Shown: piece by piece, positions 8,040 to 16,048 of the stretch
Layout: each line of letters opens with the position of its first letter
How positions within the stretch are numbered: the first letter of the stretch is position 1
Assembly (NCBI RefSeq): GCF_019967995.1
Contig: NZ_CP065377.1
Coordinates: 1,116,001 to 1,180,000 of the forward strand
Reading direction: 5' to 3'
Length of the DNA: 64,000 bases
From: Faecalibacterium prausnitzii
GTDB lineage: Bacteria > Bacillota > Clostridia > Oscillospirales > Ruminococcaceae
Translations under genes and position numbers: made by a program
Notes under the pieces: model-generated
The model's input: the letters and a program-made list of their open reading frames with translations, nothing else
What the model was told of the DNA's origin: nothing
Database searches by the model: none

Positions 8040-8693
8040 GTGTCTGTGATTCTTGGGCGCCTATCCGGCGCATTCCTGCTCAACTGTGAGCTGTTTGCCC
8101 TGACGCTGCTGTTCGCGCTGCCGCTGGGCCTTGTGGTGTCGTTTGGCTCCATGAGCCGCTGCAAGCCGCTGAGCGCCGCAGTCAAGACCTTCGTCTGGAT
8201 CATCCGCGGCACCCCGCTGATGCTGCAGATCATCGTCATCTACCTTGGCCCCGGTCTGCTGGGGATGAGCAACCCCTGGCCCTCCGGCTCCGGCGGGCGG
8301 ATGGTGGCAGCCGTGGTGGCGTTTGCCATCAACTATGCCTGCTACTTCTCGGAGATCTACCGCGGCGGCATCGAGGCAGTGCCCAAAGGCCAGACCGAGG
8401 CCGGGGAGGTGCTGGGCATGACGAAGACGCAGATCTTTTTCAAAGTCACGCTGCTGCAGGTCATCAAGCGCATCCTGCCCCCGATGGGCAACGAGATCAT
8501 CACGCTGGTCAAAGATACCTCGCTGGCGAATACCATCGCCAACAAGGAGATCATCATGATGGCCAAGGAATACAGCGCAAAGGGCCTGATCTGGCCGCTG
8601 TTCTCCACGGCCATCTTCTTCCTGGTCTTCGTCGGTGTGCTGACCGTTCTGTTCAACTGGCTTGAGAAAAAGCTCGATTATTTCCGCTGCTAA
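8040..8693 (+). CDS. Amino-acid ABC transporter permease
   Basis: About 217 aa, hydrophobic. The EAA loop (YFSEIYRGGIEAVPKGQTEAGEVLGM) is typical of His/Glu/Gln/Arg permeases. Membrane segments lie near residues 15-40, 50-75, 85-105 and 185-210. The start is uncertain. GTG 8040 gives a normal N-terminus but has only a weak upstream GATGGGTG; the open frame extends to ATG 7971 without a ribosome site. An out-of-frame ATG at 8026 reads MGVFL then stops. The 80-nt gap after the receptor gene contains a small hairpin (CCGT/ACGG). Confidence 0.85.
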   Translation: MSVILGRLSGAFLLNCELFALTLLFALPLGLVVSFGSMSRCKPLSAAVKTFVWIIRGTPLMLQIIVIYLGPGLLGMSNPWPSGSGGRMVAAVVAFAINYACYFSEIYRGGIEAVPKGQTEAGEVLGMTKTQIFFKVTLLQVIKRILPPMGNEIITLVKDTSLANTIANKEIIMMAKEYSAKGLIWPLFSTAIFFLVFVGVLTVLFNWLEKKLDYFRC

Positions 8694-8708
8694 GGGAGGG
8701 GTTCAATT

Positions 8709-9491
8709 ATGGCATTGCTCGAAGCCTCCGGCATCGGGAAAAATTTCGGGGACACCCACGTCCTCAAGGACATTTCGCTCACTCTGGAGCAGGGCGAGGC
8801 GCTGGCCATCATCGGTTCGTCGGGTTCCGGCAAGACGACCCTGCTGCGCTGCCTGAATTTTCTGGAACGGCCGGACACCGGCGTCATCAAGGTGAACGGC
8901 GAGACCATGTGGGACGCCGCCGACCCCGCCACCCAGCGGGAGAGTGAAGTGCGCAAGAAGCGTCTCCACTTTGGTCTGGTGTTCCAGAACTTCAACCTTT
9001 TCCCGCAGTACACCGCGCTGCAGAACGTTATGCTGGCGGGCGAGCTGCTGGCCAAAGAGCGCCCGGACTACAAGGCCCGCAAAAAGGCCATCCATGCCGA
9101 GCTGGAGCAGCAGGCAAAGGAGCTTCTGGCCCAGATGGGTCTGTCGGAGCGGGCCGGACACTATCCGCACCAGCTGTCCGGCGGCCAGCAGCAGCGCGTG
9201 GCCATTGCCCGTGCGCTGGCCCTGCACCCGGACATCCTCTGCTTCGACGAGCCGACCTCGGCCCTCGACCCGGAGCTGACCGGCGAGGTGCTGCGCGTCC
9301 TGCGCGACCTTGCCGACCGCAAGACGACCATGATCATCGTCACCCACGAGATGCACTTTGCCCGCGACGTTGCGGACCGCATCCTCTTCATGGATGGCGG
9401 CGTGGTCGTGGAGGAAGGCCCCGCCAAAGAGCTCATCGACCACCCCCAGGAGGAGCGCACAAAGCAGTTCCTCGCCCACTATTCTGAATGA
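8709..9491 (+). CDS. Amino-acid ABC transporter ATP-binding protein
   Basis: 260 aa. Walker A GSSGSGKTT is at residues 36-44; the Q-loop FQNFNLFPQ, signature LSGGQQQRVAIARAL, Walker B ILCFDEPTSALD and switch His in VTHEMHFARDVAD are all present. The sequence is of the GlnQ/ArtP subtype that energises polar amino-acid uptake. The ribosome site is AGGGAGGGG, 16 nt after the permease stop. It is the last gene of the operon and is followed by a terminator. Confidence 0.95.
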   Translation: MALLEASGIGKNFGDTHVLKDISLTLEQGEALAIIGSSGSGKTTLLRCLNFLERPDTGVIKVNGETMWDAADPATQRESEVRKKRLHFGLVFQNFNLFPQYTALQNVMLAGELLAKERPDYKARKKAIHAELEQQAKELLAQMGLSERAGHYPHQLSGGQQQRVAIARALALHPDILCFDEPTSALDPELTGEVLRVLRDLADRKTTMIIVTHEMHFARDVADRILFMDGGVVVEEGPAKELIDHPQEERTKQFLAHYSE

Positions 9492-9499
9492 CCACATCT

Positions 9500-9534
9500 G
9501 CCCCCGGAGAGGCTGCCTTTCCGGGGGCGGTTTT
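9500..9534 (+). terminator. Terminator of the amino-acid transporter operon
   Basis: Stem GCCCCCGGA/TCCGGGGGC (9500-9528), then GGTTTT. Confidence 0.75.
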
Positions 9535-9584
9535 GCACTCCATGCAGGAAAACCGCCCGGACGACCGTTTTATGGAGTGAAAGG

Positions 9585-10478
9585 ATGTGGAACTCGATGA
9601 AACGGAAGCGTTCTGCGCGGAACCGCCGGGCACGGCGGTGTCTGTTTTTGATCTTGCTGGCTCTGCTGGCACTGCTGCTGATGTGGCCCCGGACGGTCCA
9701 TCTGGAGGGGCTGGTCAGCCCGTATGCCATTCTGGTGGATGCCGACAGCGGAGAGGCAGTGGCAGAAAAAAAGGCGGATGTGAGCATCTACCCGGCCTCG
9801 ATGACCAAAGTGATGACGGCCCTTCTGGCCCTTGAGGCAAACCCAGACCTGGAACAGCCGGTGACGCTGCCGGAGGACATCTTCCCGGAATTGCGGGCCG
9901 ATGGCGCATCCATGGCGGGGTTTCGGCCCGGTGAGACGGCCACCGTGCGGGACCTGTTATACGGTGCGCTCCTGCCCTCCGGCGCGGAGTGCTGCGAGGC
10001 GCTGGCGCGGGAAGTGAGCGGTTCGGAGGAAGCCTTTGTGGAGTTGATGAACCAGAAGGCGGCAGAGCTGGGGATGCGTTCCACCCACTTCTGCAACCCC
10101 ACCGGCCTGCACGACCCGGAGCATGTCTCCACCGTGCGGGATATGGCCCGGCTGCTGCGGGCTGCGATGCAGAACGAGACCTTCCGTGCCATCCTGAGCG
10201 CCGGGCGCTATGCCGTCCCGGCGACGGGCCTGCATCCGGAGGGCTTTACAATGACGAGCACTTTCTGGGCAGAGCTGGGCGATGTCTCCCTGCGGAGGGG
10301 GCAGTTCCTGGGCGGCAAAACCGGCTATACCAGCGCGGCGGGGCTTTGTCTGGCCAGTGCCGCACAGGTGAAGGGAAAACGGTACATCCTCGTCACGGCG
10401 GGTGCGCGGGGGAACCACGGCACCGAGCCTTACCATATCGAAGATGCTGTCCGGGTCTACCGCCAGCTGACTCGCTGA
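9585..10478 (+). CDS. Serine-type D-alanyl-D-alanine carboxypeptidase
   Basis: 297 aa. Residues 18-34 form a signal anchor after a very basic N-terminus. The penicillin-binding catalytic set is present: S72-M-T-K75, KTG at 245-247 in GGKTGYT, and the middle motif at 132-134. That middle motif reads SGA rather than the usual SGN (in LLPSGAECCEAL). The enzyme trims the terminal D-Ala of peptidoglycan stems outside the membrane. It is shorter than DacA/DacF because it lacks the C-terminal beta domain and amphipathic anchor. The Asn to Ala change may be a subfamily trait. Confidence 0.85.
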   Translation: MWNSMKRKRSARNRRARRCLFLILLALLALLLMWPRTVHLEGLVSPYAILVDADSGEAVAEKKADVSIYPASMTKVMTALLALEANPDLEQPVTLPEDIFPELRADGASMAGFRPGETATVRDLLYGALLPSGAECCEALAREVSGSEEAFVELMNQKAAELGMRSTHFCNPTGLHDPEHVSTVRDMARLLRAAMQNETFRAILSAGRYAVPATGLHPEGFTMTSTFWAELGDVSLRRGQFLGGKTGYTSAAGLCLASAAQVKGKRYILVTAGARGNHGTEPYHIEDAVRVYRQLTR

Positions 10479-10541
10479 GATATGAGCAGAATCACTAATT
10501 TTTACGAGGAATCTTTGTTGAAGCTTATCAAAAGGAGACTC

Positions 10542-10569
10542 TTGAAAAATTACCGCAATCTGATATAAT
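10542..10569 (+). promoter_or_regulatory. Promoter upstream of the MATE gene
   Basis: TTGAAA (10542-10547), 16-nt spacer, TATAAT (10564-10569). The predicted start, near 10576, lies only about 14 nt before a terminator-like hairpin, so this may be an attenuated leader. Confidence 0.65.
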
Positions 10570-10589
10570 CACATTCGTGAAAACCACAA

Positions 10590-10620
10590 CGTCCTGCCCC
10601 TTTTCCGGCAGGGCGTTTTT
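10590..10620 (+). terminator. Terminator or attenuator before the MATE gene
   Basis: Stem CGTCCTGCC/GGCAGGGCG (one G-U pair) followed by T5. It could end the carboxypeptidase transcript or attenuate the transcript starting near 10576. Confidence 0.75.
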
Positions 10621-10675
10621 GTCGGCAAAAAATCGGTTTTGTTGCTTTTGATGACCCCCAAAGGAGGGCACTGAC

Positions 10676-12031
10676 ATGACAAAAGATATGACACAGGGCA
10701 GCCCGCTCAGGCTGATCCTCGCCTTTGCGGTCCCGCTGATGCTTGGCAGCCTGTTTCAGCAGTTCTACAATCTGGCCGATACCATCATCGTGGGCCGGTT
10801 CGTCGGTGTGGAAGCGCTGGCGGCGGTCGGCAGCGTGGGCGGCCTGAACTATCTGGTGCTGGGCTTCGTCAACGGCATCGCCTGCGGCTTCTCCATCCCC
10901 ATTTCGTGGACGTTCGGCGCAAAGGACTACCGTGAGATGCGCCGTTACACCGCCAATGCCGTCTGGCTGTCGATCTTCTTTGCGGCGGTGCTCACCGTGG
11001 TCACGGTGGCCATGACCCGCTCCATCCTGGTCTGGACCAACACCCCGGACAACATCATCGACCTGGCGGATGTCTACATCCGCACCATTTTTGTGGGCAT
11101 CCCGTTCACCCTGCTGTACAATATGACCAGCGCCCTGATGCGCGCTCTGGGCGACAGCAAGCGCCCGCTCTACTTCCTGCTGGTGGCGAGCTTCCTGAAC
11201 ATCGGGCTGGACCTGCTCTGCATCATCGTGTTCCGGATGGGTGCCTTCGGTGCGGCGTTCGCCACCGTGTTCAGCCAGGCCGTGGCCGGTCTGGGCAGTC
11301 TGCTCTATATCCTCAAACATTACGGGGAGCTGCGCTGGTCCAGAGAAGAGGGGCAGCTCAGCAGGACGCACTGCGCCAAGCTCTGCAGCATGGGCATCCC
11401 CATGGGCCTGCAGTGCAGCATCACGGCCATCGGCAGCGTCGTGCTGCAGGGTGCCGTCAATGGTCTGGGCAGCGACATCGTGGCAGCACAGACGGCCGGC
11501 GGCAAGGCGGCGCAGTTCCTCGCCGTCCCGCTGGAGAGCATCGGCACGGCCATGACCACCTACGCCAGCCAGAACATGGGCGCACACGACCTGAACCGCG
11601 TGAACAGGGGCGTCAACACCGCGCTGGGCATCGGCGTGGTGTACAGCATCGCGTCCTTCCTCATCCTGCGCGTGGCGGATAAGCCCCTCATCGGACTCTT
11701 CTTGGAGAGCGATCAGACCGAGATCATGGCCAACGCCCAGAGCTTCATTTTCTGGAACAGCGTCTTCTATATCCCGCTGGCAGTCCTCATCATCTACCGC
11801 TATACCATTCAGGGGCTGGGCTATTCCAGCCTGGCCATGTTCGCCGGGGTGGCCGAGATGGTCGCCCGTGCGCTGGTGGGCTTCCTGTTCGTGCCGCTGT
11901 GGGGTTACTTTGCCGCCTGCATCGCCAGCCCCGTGGCCTGGTTCTTTGCCTGCTTCTTCCTCATCCCGGCCTACATCGTGGTGTACCGCCGCCTGAAAAA
12001 GGAAAAGCTGGTGCCTCACGCAAACCTGTAA
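10676..12031 (+). CDS. MATE family efflux transporter
   Basis: 451 aa, with about 12 hydrophobic segments. The N-terminal family pattern is intact: PLMLGSLFQQFYNLADTIIVG, and the related LRALGDSKRPLYF (here MRALGDSKRP) after helix 4. MATE proteins export cationic drugs or metabolites by sodium or proton antiport across the inner membrane. The ATG follows AAAGGAGGGCACTGAC. It appears to be a single-gene unit with a strong terminator downstream. The substrate cannot be predicted. Confidence 0.93.
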   Translation: MTKDMTQGSPLRLILAFAVPLMLGSLFQQFYNLADTIIVGRFVGVEALAAVGSVGGLNYLVLGFVNGIACGFSIPISWTFGAKDYREMRRYTANAVWLSIFFAAVLTVVTVAMTRSILVWTNTPDNIIDLADVYIRTIFVGIPFTLLYNMTSALMRALGDSKRPLYFLLVASFLNIGLDLLCIIVFRMGAFGAAFATVFSQAVAGLGSLLYILKHYGELRWSREEGQLSRTHCAKLCSMGIPMGLQCSITAIGSVVLQGAVNGLGSDIVAAQTAGGKAAQFLAVPLESIGTAMTTYASQNMGAHDLNRVNRGVNTALGIGVVYSIASFLILRVADKPLIGLFLESDQTEIMANAQSFIFWNSVFYIPLAVLIIYRYTIQGLGYSSLAMFAGVAEMVARALVGFLFVPLWGYFAACIASPVAWFFACFFLIPAYIVVYRRLKKEKLVPHANL

Positions 12032-12039
12032 GAATCAGA

Positions 12040-12081
12040 AGAAGCGTTTTGCGATGACTGCATTGCAAAACGCTTCTTTTT
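12040..12081 (+). terminator. Terminator of the MATE gene
   Basis: Perfect 13-bp stem AGAAGCGTTTTGC/GCAAAACGCTTCT (12040-12077) followed by TTTTAT. Confidence 0.9.
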
Positions 12082-12127
12082 ATATTATACTGATTATAAT
12101 TATGCCACAGAAAGGGAGGTGGAGCCG

Positions 12128-14350
12128 ATGGAGCAGGAACTGGAACAGATCGAGGGTACGGTCGAAGACATCATCTACGAAAATACGGACAACGGCTACA
12201 CCGTCTTTGAGATCTCCGGCGGCGGCGTCCTCACGGTGGTGTGCGGCGTGGTGGGGGAGCTGCATGCAGGCGAGAGCGTCGTCTGCCGCGGCAAGTATGA
12301 AAACCACGCCACCTATGGCCGCCAGTTCCACGCGCAGGAGTGCGAGACCGACATGCCCAAGGATCTGGAAGCCGTCTATGCCTTCCTCGCCAGCGGCTCG
12401 CTGCCCTACATCGGAGCGCGCACGGCCACGAAGATCCTCGACAAGTTCGGGGCACAGGCACTGGAGATCATTGCGAATGACCCGGCCCAGCTGACCACCA
12501 TCTCCGGCATCTCGGCGGACAAGGCCGACCGCATCCAGCAGGAGTTCAAGCGGATGTTCGGGATGCGGGAGCTCATCGCCTATCTGGCCCAGTTTGAGAT
12601 CAGCCCCCGCCGCGCGATGGAGGTGTTCCGGGTGTTCGGCCCCAGCGCCATGAACGCCATCTCCTCCAACCCCTATCTGCTCTGCGGCGAGCCACTGCAG
12701 CTGGATTTCCGCCACGCCGACAGCATCGCCCAGTATTATCATATGGAAGGGGACTGCACCCAGCGGCTGGAAGCTGCTCTTCTGCGCACCCTGCGCCACA
12801 ATGCGGGCAACGGCCACACCTGCCTGCCCCGTGCGCAGCTGCTGGAAACGGCCTCCAATTTCATCCACCAGCCGCCGGAAAAGCTGGCCAAAGCGCTGGA
12901 CCAGTGCATCGAAACGGACGAACTCAGCGTCCGGATGTTTGAGGGCACACCCTACATCTACCTGCCCGACCTGCTGGCCGCTGAACAGGACATCGCCGAC
13001 CGGCTGGCCCTGCTGGCCAAGCGGGAGAAGCAGACCGTCCGCGACCTGGACAAGAACATCCAGGTGTTGGAGCTGACCCAGGGCTTTGCCTATGCACCGC
13101 TGCAAAAAGAGGCCATCCGCAAGGCGATGACCGAGAACTGCCTCGTCCTCACCGGCGGCCCCGGCACCGGCAAGACCACCACTGTGAACGCCATCCTGCA
13201 ATTGCTGGAACATCAGGCCGAGCGGGTGGCCCTCTGCGCCCCCACGGGCCGTGCGGCCAAGCGGCTGAGCGAGCTGACCGGCCGGAAGGCCTCCACCATC
13301 CACCGCCTGCTCGAAGTGGACTACACCGGCGGCGTGGTCAGCTTCATCCACAACGACAAGAACCTGCTCAAGTGCGATGTCGTCATCCTCGACGAGATGA
13401 GCATGGTGGACGTCAAGCTGTTTCAGGCGCTTATCGCGGCGCTGCGGTACAGCTGCCGCATCCTGATGGTGGGCGATGCCGACCAGCTGCCCAGCGTCGG
13501 CCCCGGCAACATCCTGGGCGAGGTCATCCGCTCCGAGCGGGTGCCCACCGTCTGCCTGAACGAGATCTTCCGGCAGGCCAAGCGGAGCCTCATCGTGGAG
13601 AACGCCCACCGTATCATTTCCAGTGAGCCGCTGCAAAAAGGCGGCAAGACCGACGACTTTTTCTTTCTGGAATCGGATGGCGATGCAGCCCAGAAGCTGG
13701 TCTGCGACCTTGTCACGACCCGCCTGCCCCGGAGCTACGGCTTCGACCCCGTCCGGGATATCCAGGTGCTCTGCCCGACCAAGCTCGGCCCCACCGGCAC
13801 CCAGGCGCTGAACGTGGAGCTGCAGAACCTGCTCAACCCGGAGCAGAAGGGCAAACCCCAGCTGCAGAGCGCGGCCCGCGTCTTCCGGGTGGGAGACAAG
13901 GTGATGCAGGTGCGCAACAATTACGAGATCGTCTGGCAGCGGGTCGGCGGGGAACAGGGCGTGGGTGCCTACAACGGCGACATCGGCATCGTGGAATCTA
14001 TCAACATGCGGGAGCGCTCGATGGTGGTCCGGATGGACGACCGGCGGTTGCTCTACCCGGCGGAGAACCTCAACGAACTGGAGATCGCCTACGCCATCAC
14101 GGTGCACAAGAGCCAGGGCAGCGAGTTCCCGGCGGTGATCCTGCCGGTGGCGCAGGTGCCGCCCCGGCTGTGCTACCGGAACCTGTTCTACACCGGCGTC
14201 ACCCGCGCACGGAAGCTCTGCATCGTGACCGGGCGGCGGGATGTCGTGAACCGGATGATGGGCAATGTGCGCCAGAACCTGCGGTACAGCGGCCTGTGCA
14301 CCCTGCTGCAGCAGGCCCTGCCCGCCGAACAGCAGAAACTTGAGGAATGA
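12128..14350 (+). CDS. recD2: RecD2-type ATP-dependent DNA helicase
   Basis: 740 aa. N-terminal OB-like domain (to ~80), helix-hairpin-helix region (IGARTATKILDKFG and ISGISADKADRIQQEF, ~95-140), and an SF1B motor with Walker A GGPGTGKTTT near residue 343. Motif II is VVILDEMSMVD, and the last motifs are YAITVHKSQGSEFPAVILP and YTGVTRARKLCIV. RecD2 enzymes act without RecB/RecC and unwind 5' to 3'; they take part in replication-fork and mismatch repair. ATG 12128 is 9 nt after GGGAGG; the GTG at 12119 lies inside the ribosome site. TATAAT at 12095-12100 may serve as its -10. Confidence 0.93.
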   Translation: MEQELEQIEGTVEDIIYENTDNGYTVFEISGGGVLTVVCGVVGELHAGESVVCRGKYENHATYGRQFHAQECETDMPKDLEAVYAFLASGSLPYIGARTATKILDKFGAQALEIIANDPAQLTTISGISADKADRIQQEFKRMFGMRELIAYLAQFEISPRRAMEVFRVFGPSAMNAISSNPYLLCGEPLQLDFRHADSIAQYYHMEGDCTQRLEAALLRTLRHNAGNGHTCLPRAQLLETASNFIHQPPEKLAKALDQCIETDELSVRMFEGTPYIYLPDLLAAEQDIADRLALLAKREKQTVRDLDKNIQVLELTQGFAYAPLQKEAIRKAMTENCLVLTGGPGTGKTTTVNAILQLLEHQAERVALCAPTGRAAKRLSELTGRKASTIHRLLEVDYTGGVVSFIHNDKNLLKCDVVILDEMSMVDVKLFQALIAALRYSCRILMVGDADQLPSVGPGNILGEVIRSERVPTVCLNEIFRQAKRSLIVENAHRIISSEPLQKGGKTDDFFFLESDGDAAQKLVCDLVTTRLPRSYGFDPVRDIQVLCPTKLGPTGTQALNVELQNLLNPEQKGKPQLQSAARVFRVGDKVMQVRNNYEIVWQRVGGEQGVGAYNGDIGIVESINMRERSMVVRMDDRRLLYPAENLNELEIAYAITVHKSQGSEFPAVILPVAQVPPRLCYRNLFYTGVTRARKLCIVTGRRDVVNRMMGNVRQNLRYSGLCTLLQQALPAEQQKLEE

Positions 14351-14389
14351 CGCAGGAAACCGCTGCTTTGTGTAAGAACGCGGGTGTAC

Positions 14390-14418
14390 TTTTCCGCACG
14401 GTTATGTTATACTATAAT
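14390..14418 (+). promoter_or_regulatory. Possible mreB promoter
   Basis: Perfect TATAAT at 14413-14418 with a poor -35 (TTTCCG near 14391). A small CCGGC/CCGG hairpin follows in the leader. Confidence 0.4.
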
Positions 14419-14491
14419 GTGTTTGATTACCCGGCCGGGGAGACCGGCATTCAGATAGGAACAGGGAAAGCAGAGAAAGGATCTTCGTATT

Positions 14492-15517
14492 ATGGCACAG
14501 AATGATATCGGTATCGACCTTGGTACCACGACCATCATCATCGCGCAGGAGGGCACTGGCGTGGTGCTCAATCAGCCCAGCGTGGTGGCGGTGGATACCC
14601 GCAAGAACTCGGTGCTGGAGGTTGGCGACAAGGCGCTGGCCATGGTGGGCCGCACCCCGAACTATATTTCCGCGATCTTCCCGCTGAAGGACGGCGTCAT
14701 CAGCGACCACACCATGACCCGCGAGCTCATCTGCCGGTTCGTCAATCAGGTGTACAGCTCCCACATGGTCAAGCCCCGCGTGGCGGTCTGTGTGCCTGCG
14801 GCCATCACCGGCATCGAGAGCGACGCCGTGGTCGAGGCGGTCATGGCCGCCGGTGCGCGTCAGGTCTACCTCATTGACGAGCCCATCGCCGCAGCCCTCG
14901 GCTCCGGCATCGACATCACCCAGCCCGACGGCCGGATGATCATCGACATCGGCGGTGGCACCACGGATATCGCAGTGCTGAGCCTGGGCGGCAAGGTCAA
15001 GGCCACCAGCGTCCGCGTGGCGGGCAACCACTACGATGACGAGATCTTGAAGCATGTGCGCAACAAGTTCAGCATCGCCATCGGTCAGCGCACCGCCGAA
15101 CAGCTGAAAAAGAACGTGGCCTGCTGCCCCCAGAAGGCCGATTTCAACGAGACGATGGAGGTCAAGGGCCGCAGCCTGCTGACCGGCCTGCCCATCCGGG
15201 TGAACGTCTCCACCAGCGACCTGTATGAGCCGGTCATGATGCTGAGCGAGCAGATCGGCACGGCGGCTCATCAGGTGCTGGAAAAGACCCCGCCGGAGCT
15301 GGCCGGCGACATCTTCCGCAACGGCGTGGTGCTGACGGGCGGCGGTGCCCAGCTGCACGGCTTGCCGGAGTACCTGAGCCAGGAACTCAAGGTCAACGTG
15401 GAGGTCTCGCCCGACCCTGTGAACTGTGTGGCGCTGGGCACGGCCATGAGCCTGAGCGTGCGCGACCGGCTGGAGACCGGCTTTACGGATGCGACTCCCC
15501 GCATCGGCCGCCGCTGA
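14492..15517 (+). CDS. mreB: Rod shape-determining actin MreB/Mbl
   Basis: 341 aa. The actin-fold nucleotide motifs are intact: phosphate 1 IGIDLGTTTIIIA, connect 1 after PAAITGIESDAVVEA, EPIAAALGSGI, phosphate 2 MIIDIGGGTTDIAVL, and adenosine GVVLTGGGAQLHGL. MreB filaments guide peptidoglycan synthesis under the membrane. mreC/mreD are not adjacent and no minCD is seen, so this is a stand-alone copy. The ATG follows AGAAAGGATC. The length is typical for the family. Confidence 0.93.
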   Translation: MAQNDIGIDLGTTTIIIAQEGTGVVLNQPSVVAVDTRKNSVLEVGDKALAMVGRTPNYISAIFPLKDGVISDHTMTRELICRFVNQVYSSHMVKPRVAVCVPAAITGIESDAVVEAVMAAGARQVYLIDEPIAAALGSGIDITQPDGRMIIDIGGGTTDIAVLSLGGKVKATSVRVAGNHYDDEILKHVRNKFSIAIGQRTAEQLKKNVACCPQKADFNETMEVKGRSLLTGLPIRVNVSTSDLYEPVMMLSEQIGTAAHQVLEKTPPELAGDIFRNGVVLTGGGAQLHGLPEYLSQELKVNVEVSPDPVNCVALGTAMSLSVRDRLETGFTDATPRIGRR

Positions 15518-15574
15518 GCGAAAAGACGTACTTCACGGTTTGGAAAAAATTGCGATATTTTTTGTTCATCGTTG

Positions 15575-15603
15575 TTGAATCGTGCCGGAAAATATTGTAT
15601 AAT
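15575..15603 (+). promoter_or_regulatory. oadGB promoter
   Basis: TTGAAT (15575-15580), 17-nt spacer, perfect TATAAT (15598-15603). Confidence 0.75.
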
Positions 15604-15676
15604 ATTTTCAAATCGGTTTTTGCGGGCGGAGCCATGCGCTTTGACCGCAGAAGAATAAATGACTAGGAGGAAGAAC

Positions 15677-16033
15677 ATGAATCTGGGTTCTGATGTGGTT
15701 ATCACCATTACCGGTATCGTATTGGTGTTTGCCATCCTTGTCCTGCTGATGGCGATCATCACGCTGGAGGGCAAGATCTTCGACGGCATGAATGTCAGGA
15801 AGGCAGCAGCAAAGGCTGCACCCAAGGCTCCCGCTGCAAAGCCGGCCGCACCTGTTCAGCAGGCTGCTGCTCCTGCTCCTGTGGTGGAAGAGGGCATCCC
15901 CGGCGATGTGGTGGCTGCGATCATGGCAGCGATCCACGCAATGGGCAACGGAAAGTACACCCTCAAGGCCGTGCGCCGCAGCAAGAATGGCTGGGGCAAG
16001 GCCGGTGTCAACGACACCACCGCACCTTTTTAA
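15677..16033 (+). CDS. oadG: Sodium pump decarboxylase, gamma subunit (OadG-like)
   Basis: 118 aa. One membrane helix (residues ~8-32, ITITGIVLVFAILVLLMAII), then an Ala/Pro-rich stretch and a basic C-terminal tail (SKNGWGKAGVN). This is the architecture of gamma subunits that hold together sodium-translocating decarboxylases. There is no biotin-attachment MKM motif, so the biotin carrier must be elsewhere. The start is ATG 15677, 6 nt after AGGAGGAAG. The gene is 15 nt upstream of oadB, and both have the identical context AGGAGGAAGAACATG. Confidence 0.85.
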   Translation: MNLGSDVVITITGIVLVFAILVLLMAIITLEGKIFDGMNVRKAAAKAAPKAPAAKPAAPVQQAAAPAPVVEEGIPGDVVAAIMAAIHAMGNGKYTLKAVRRSKNGWGKAGVNDTTAPF

Positions 16034-16048
16034 CACAGGAGGAAGAAC

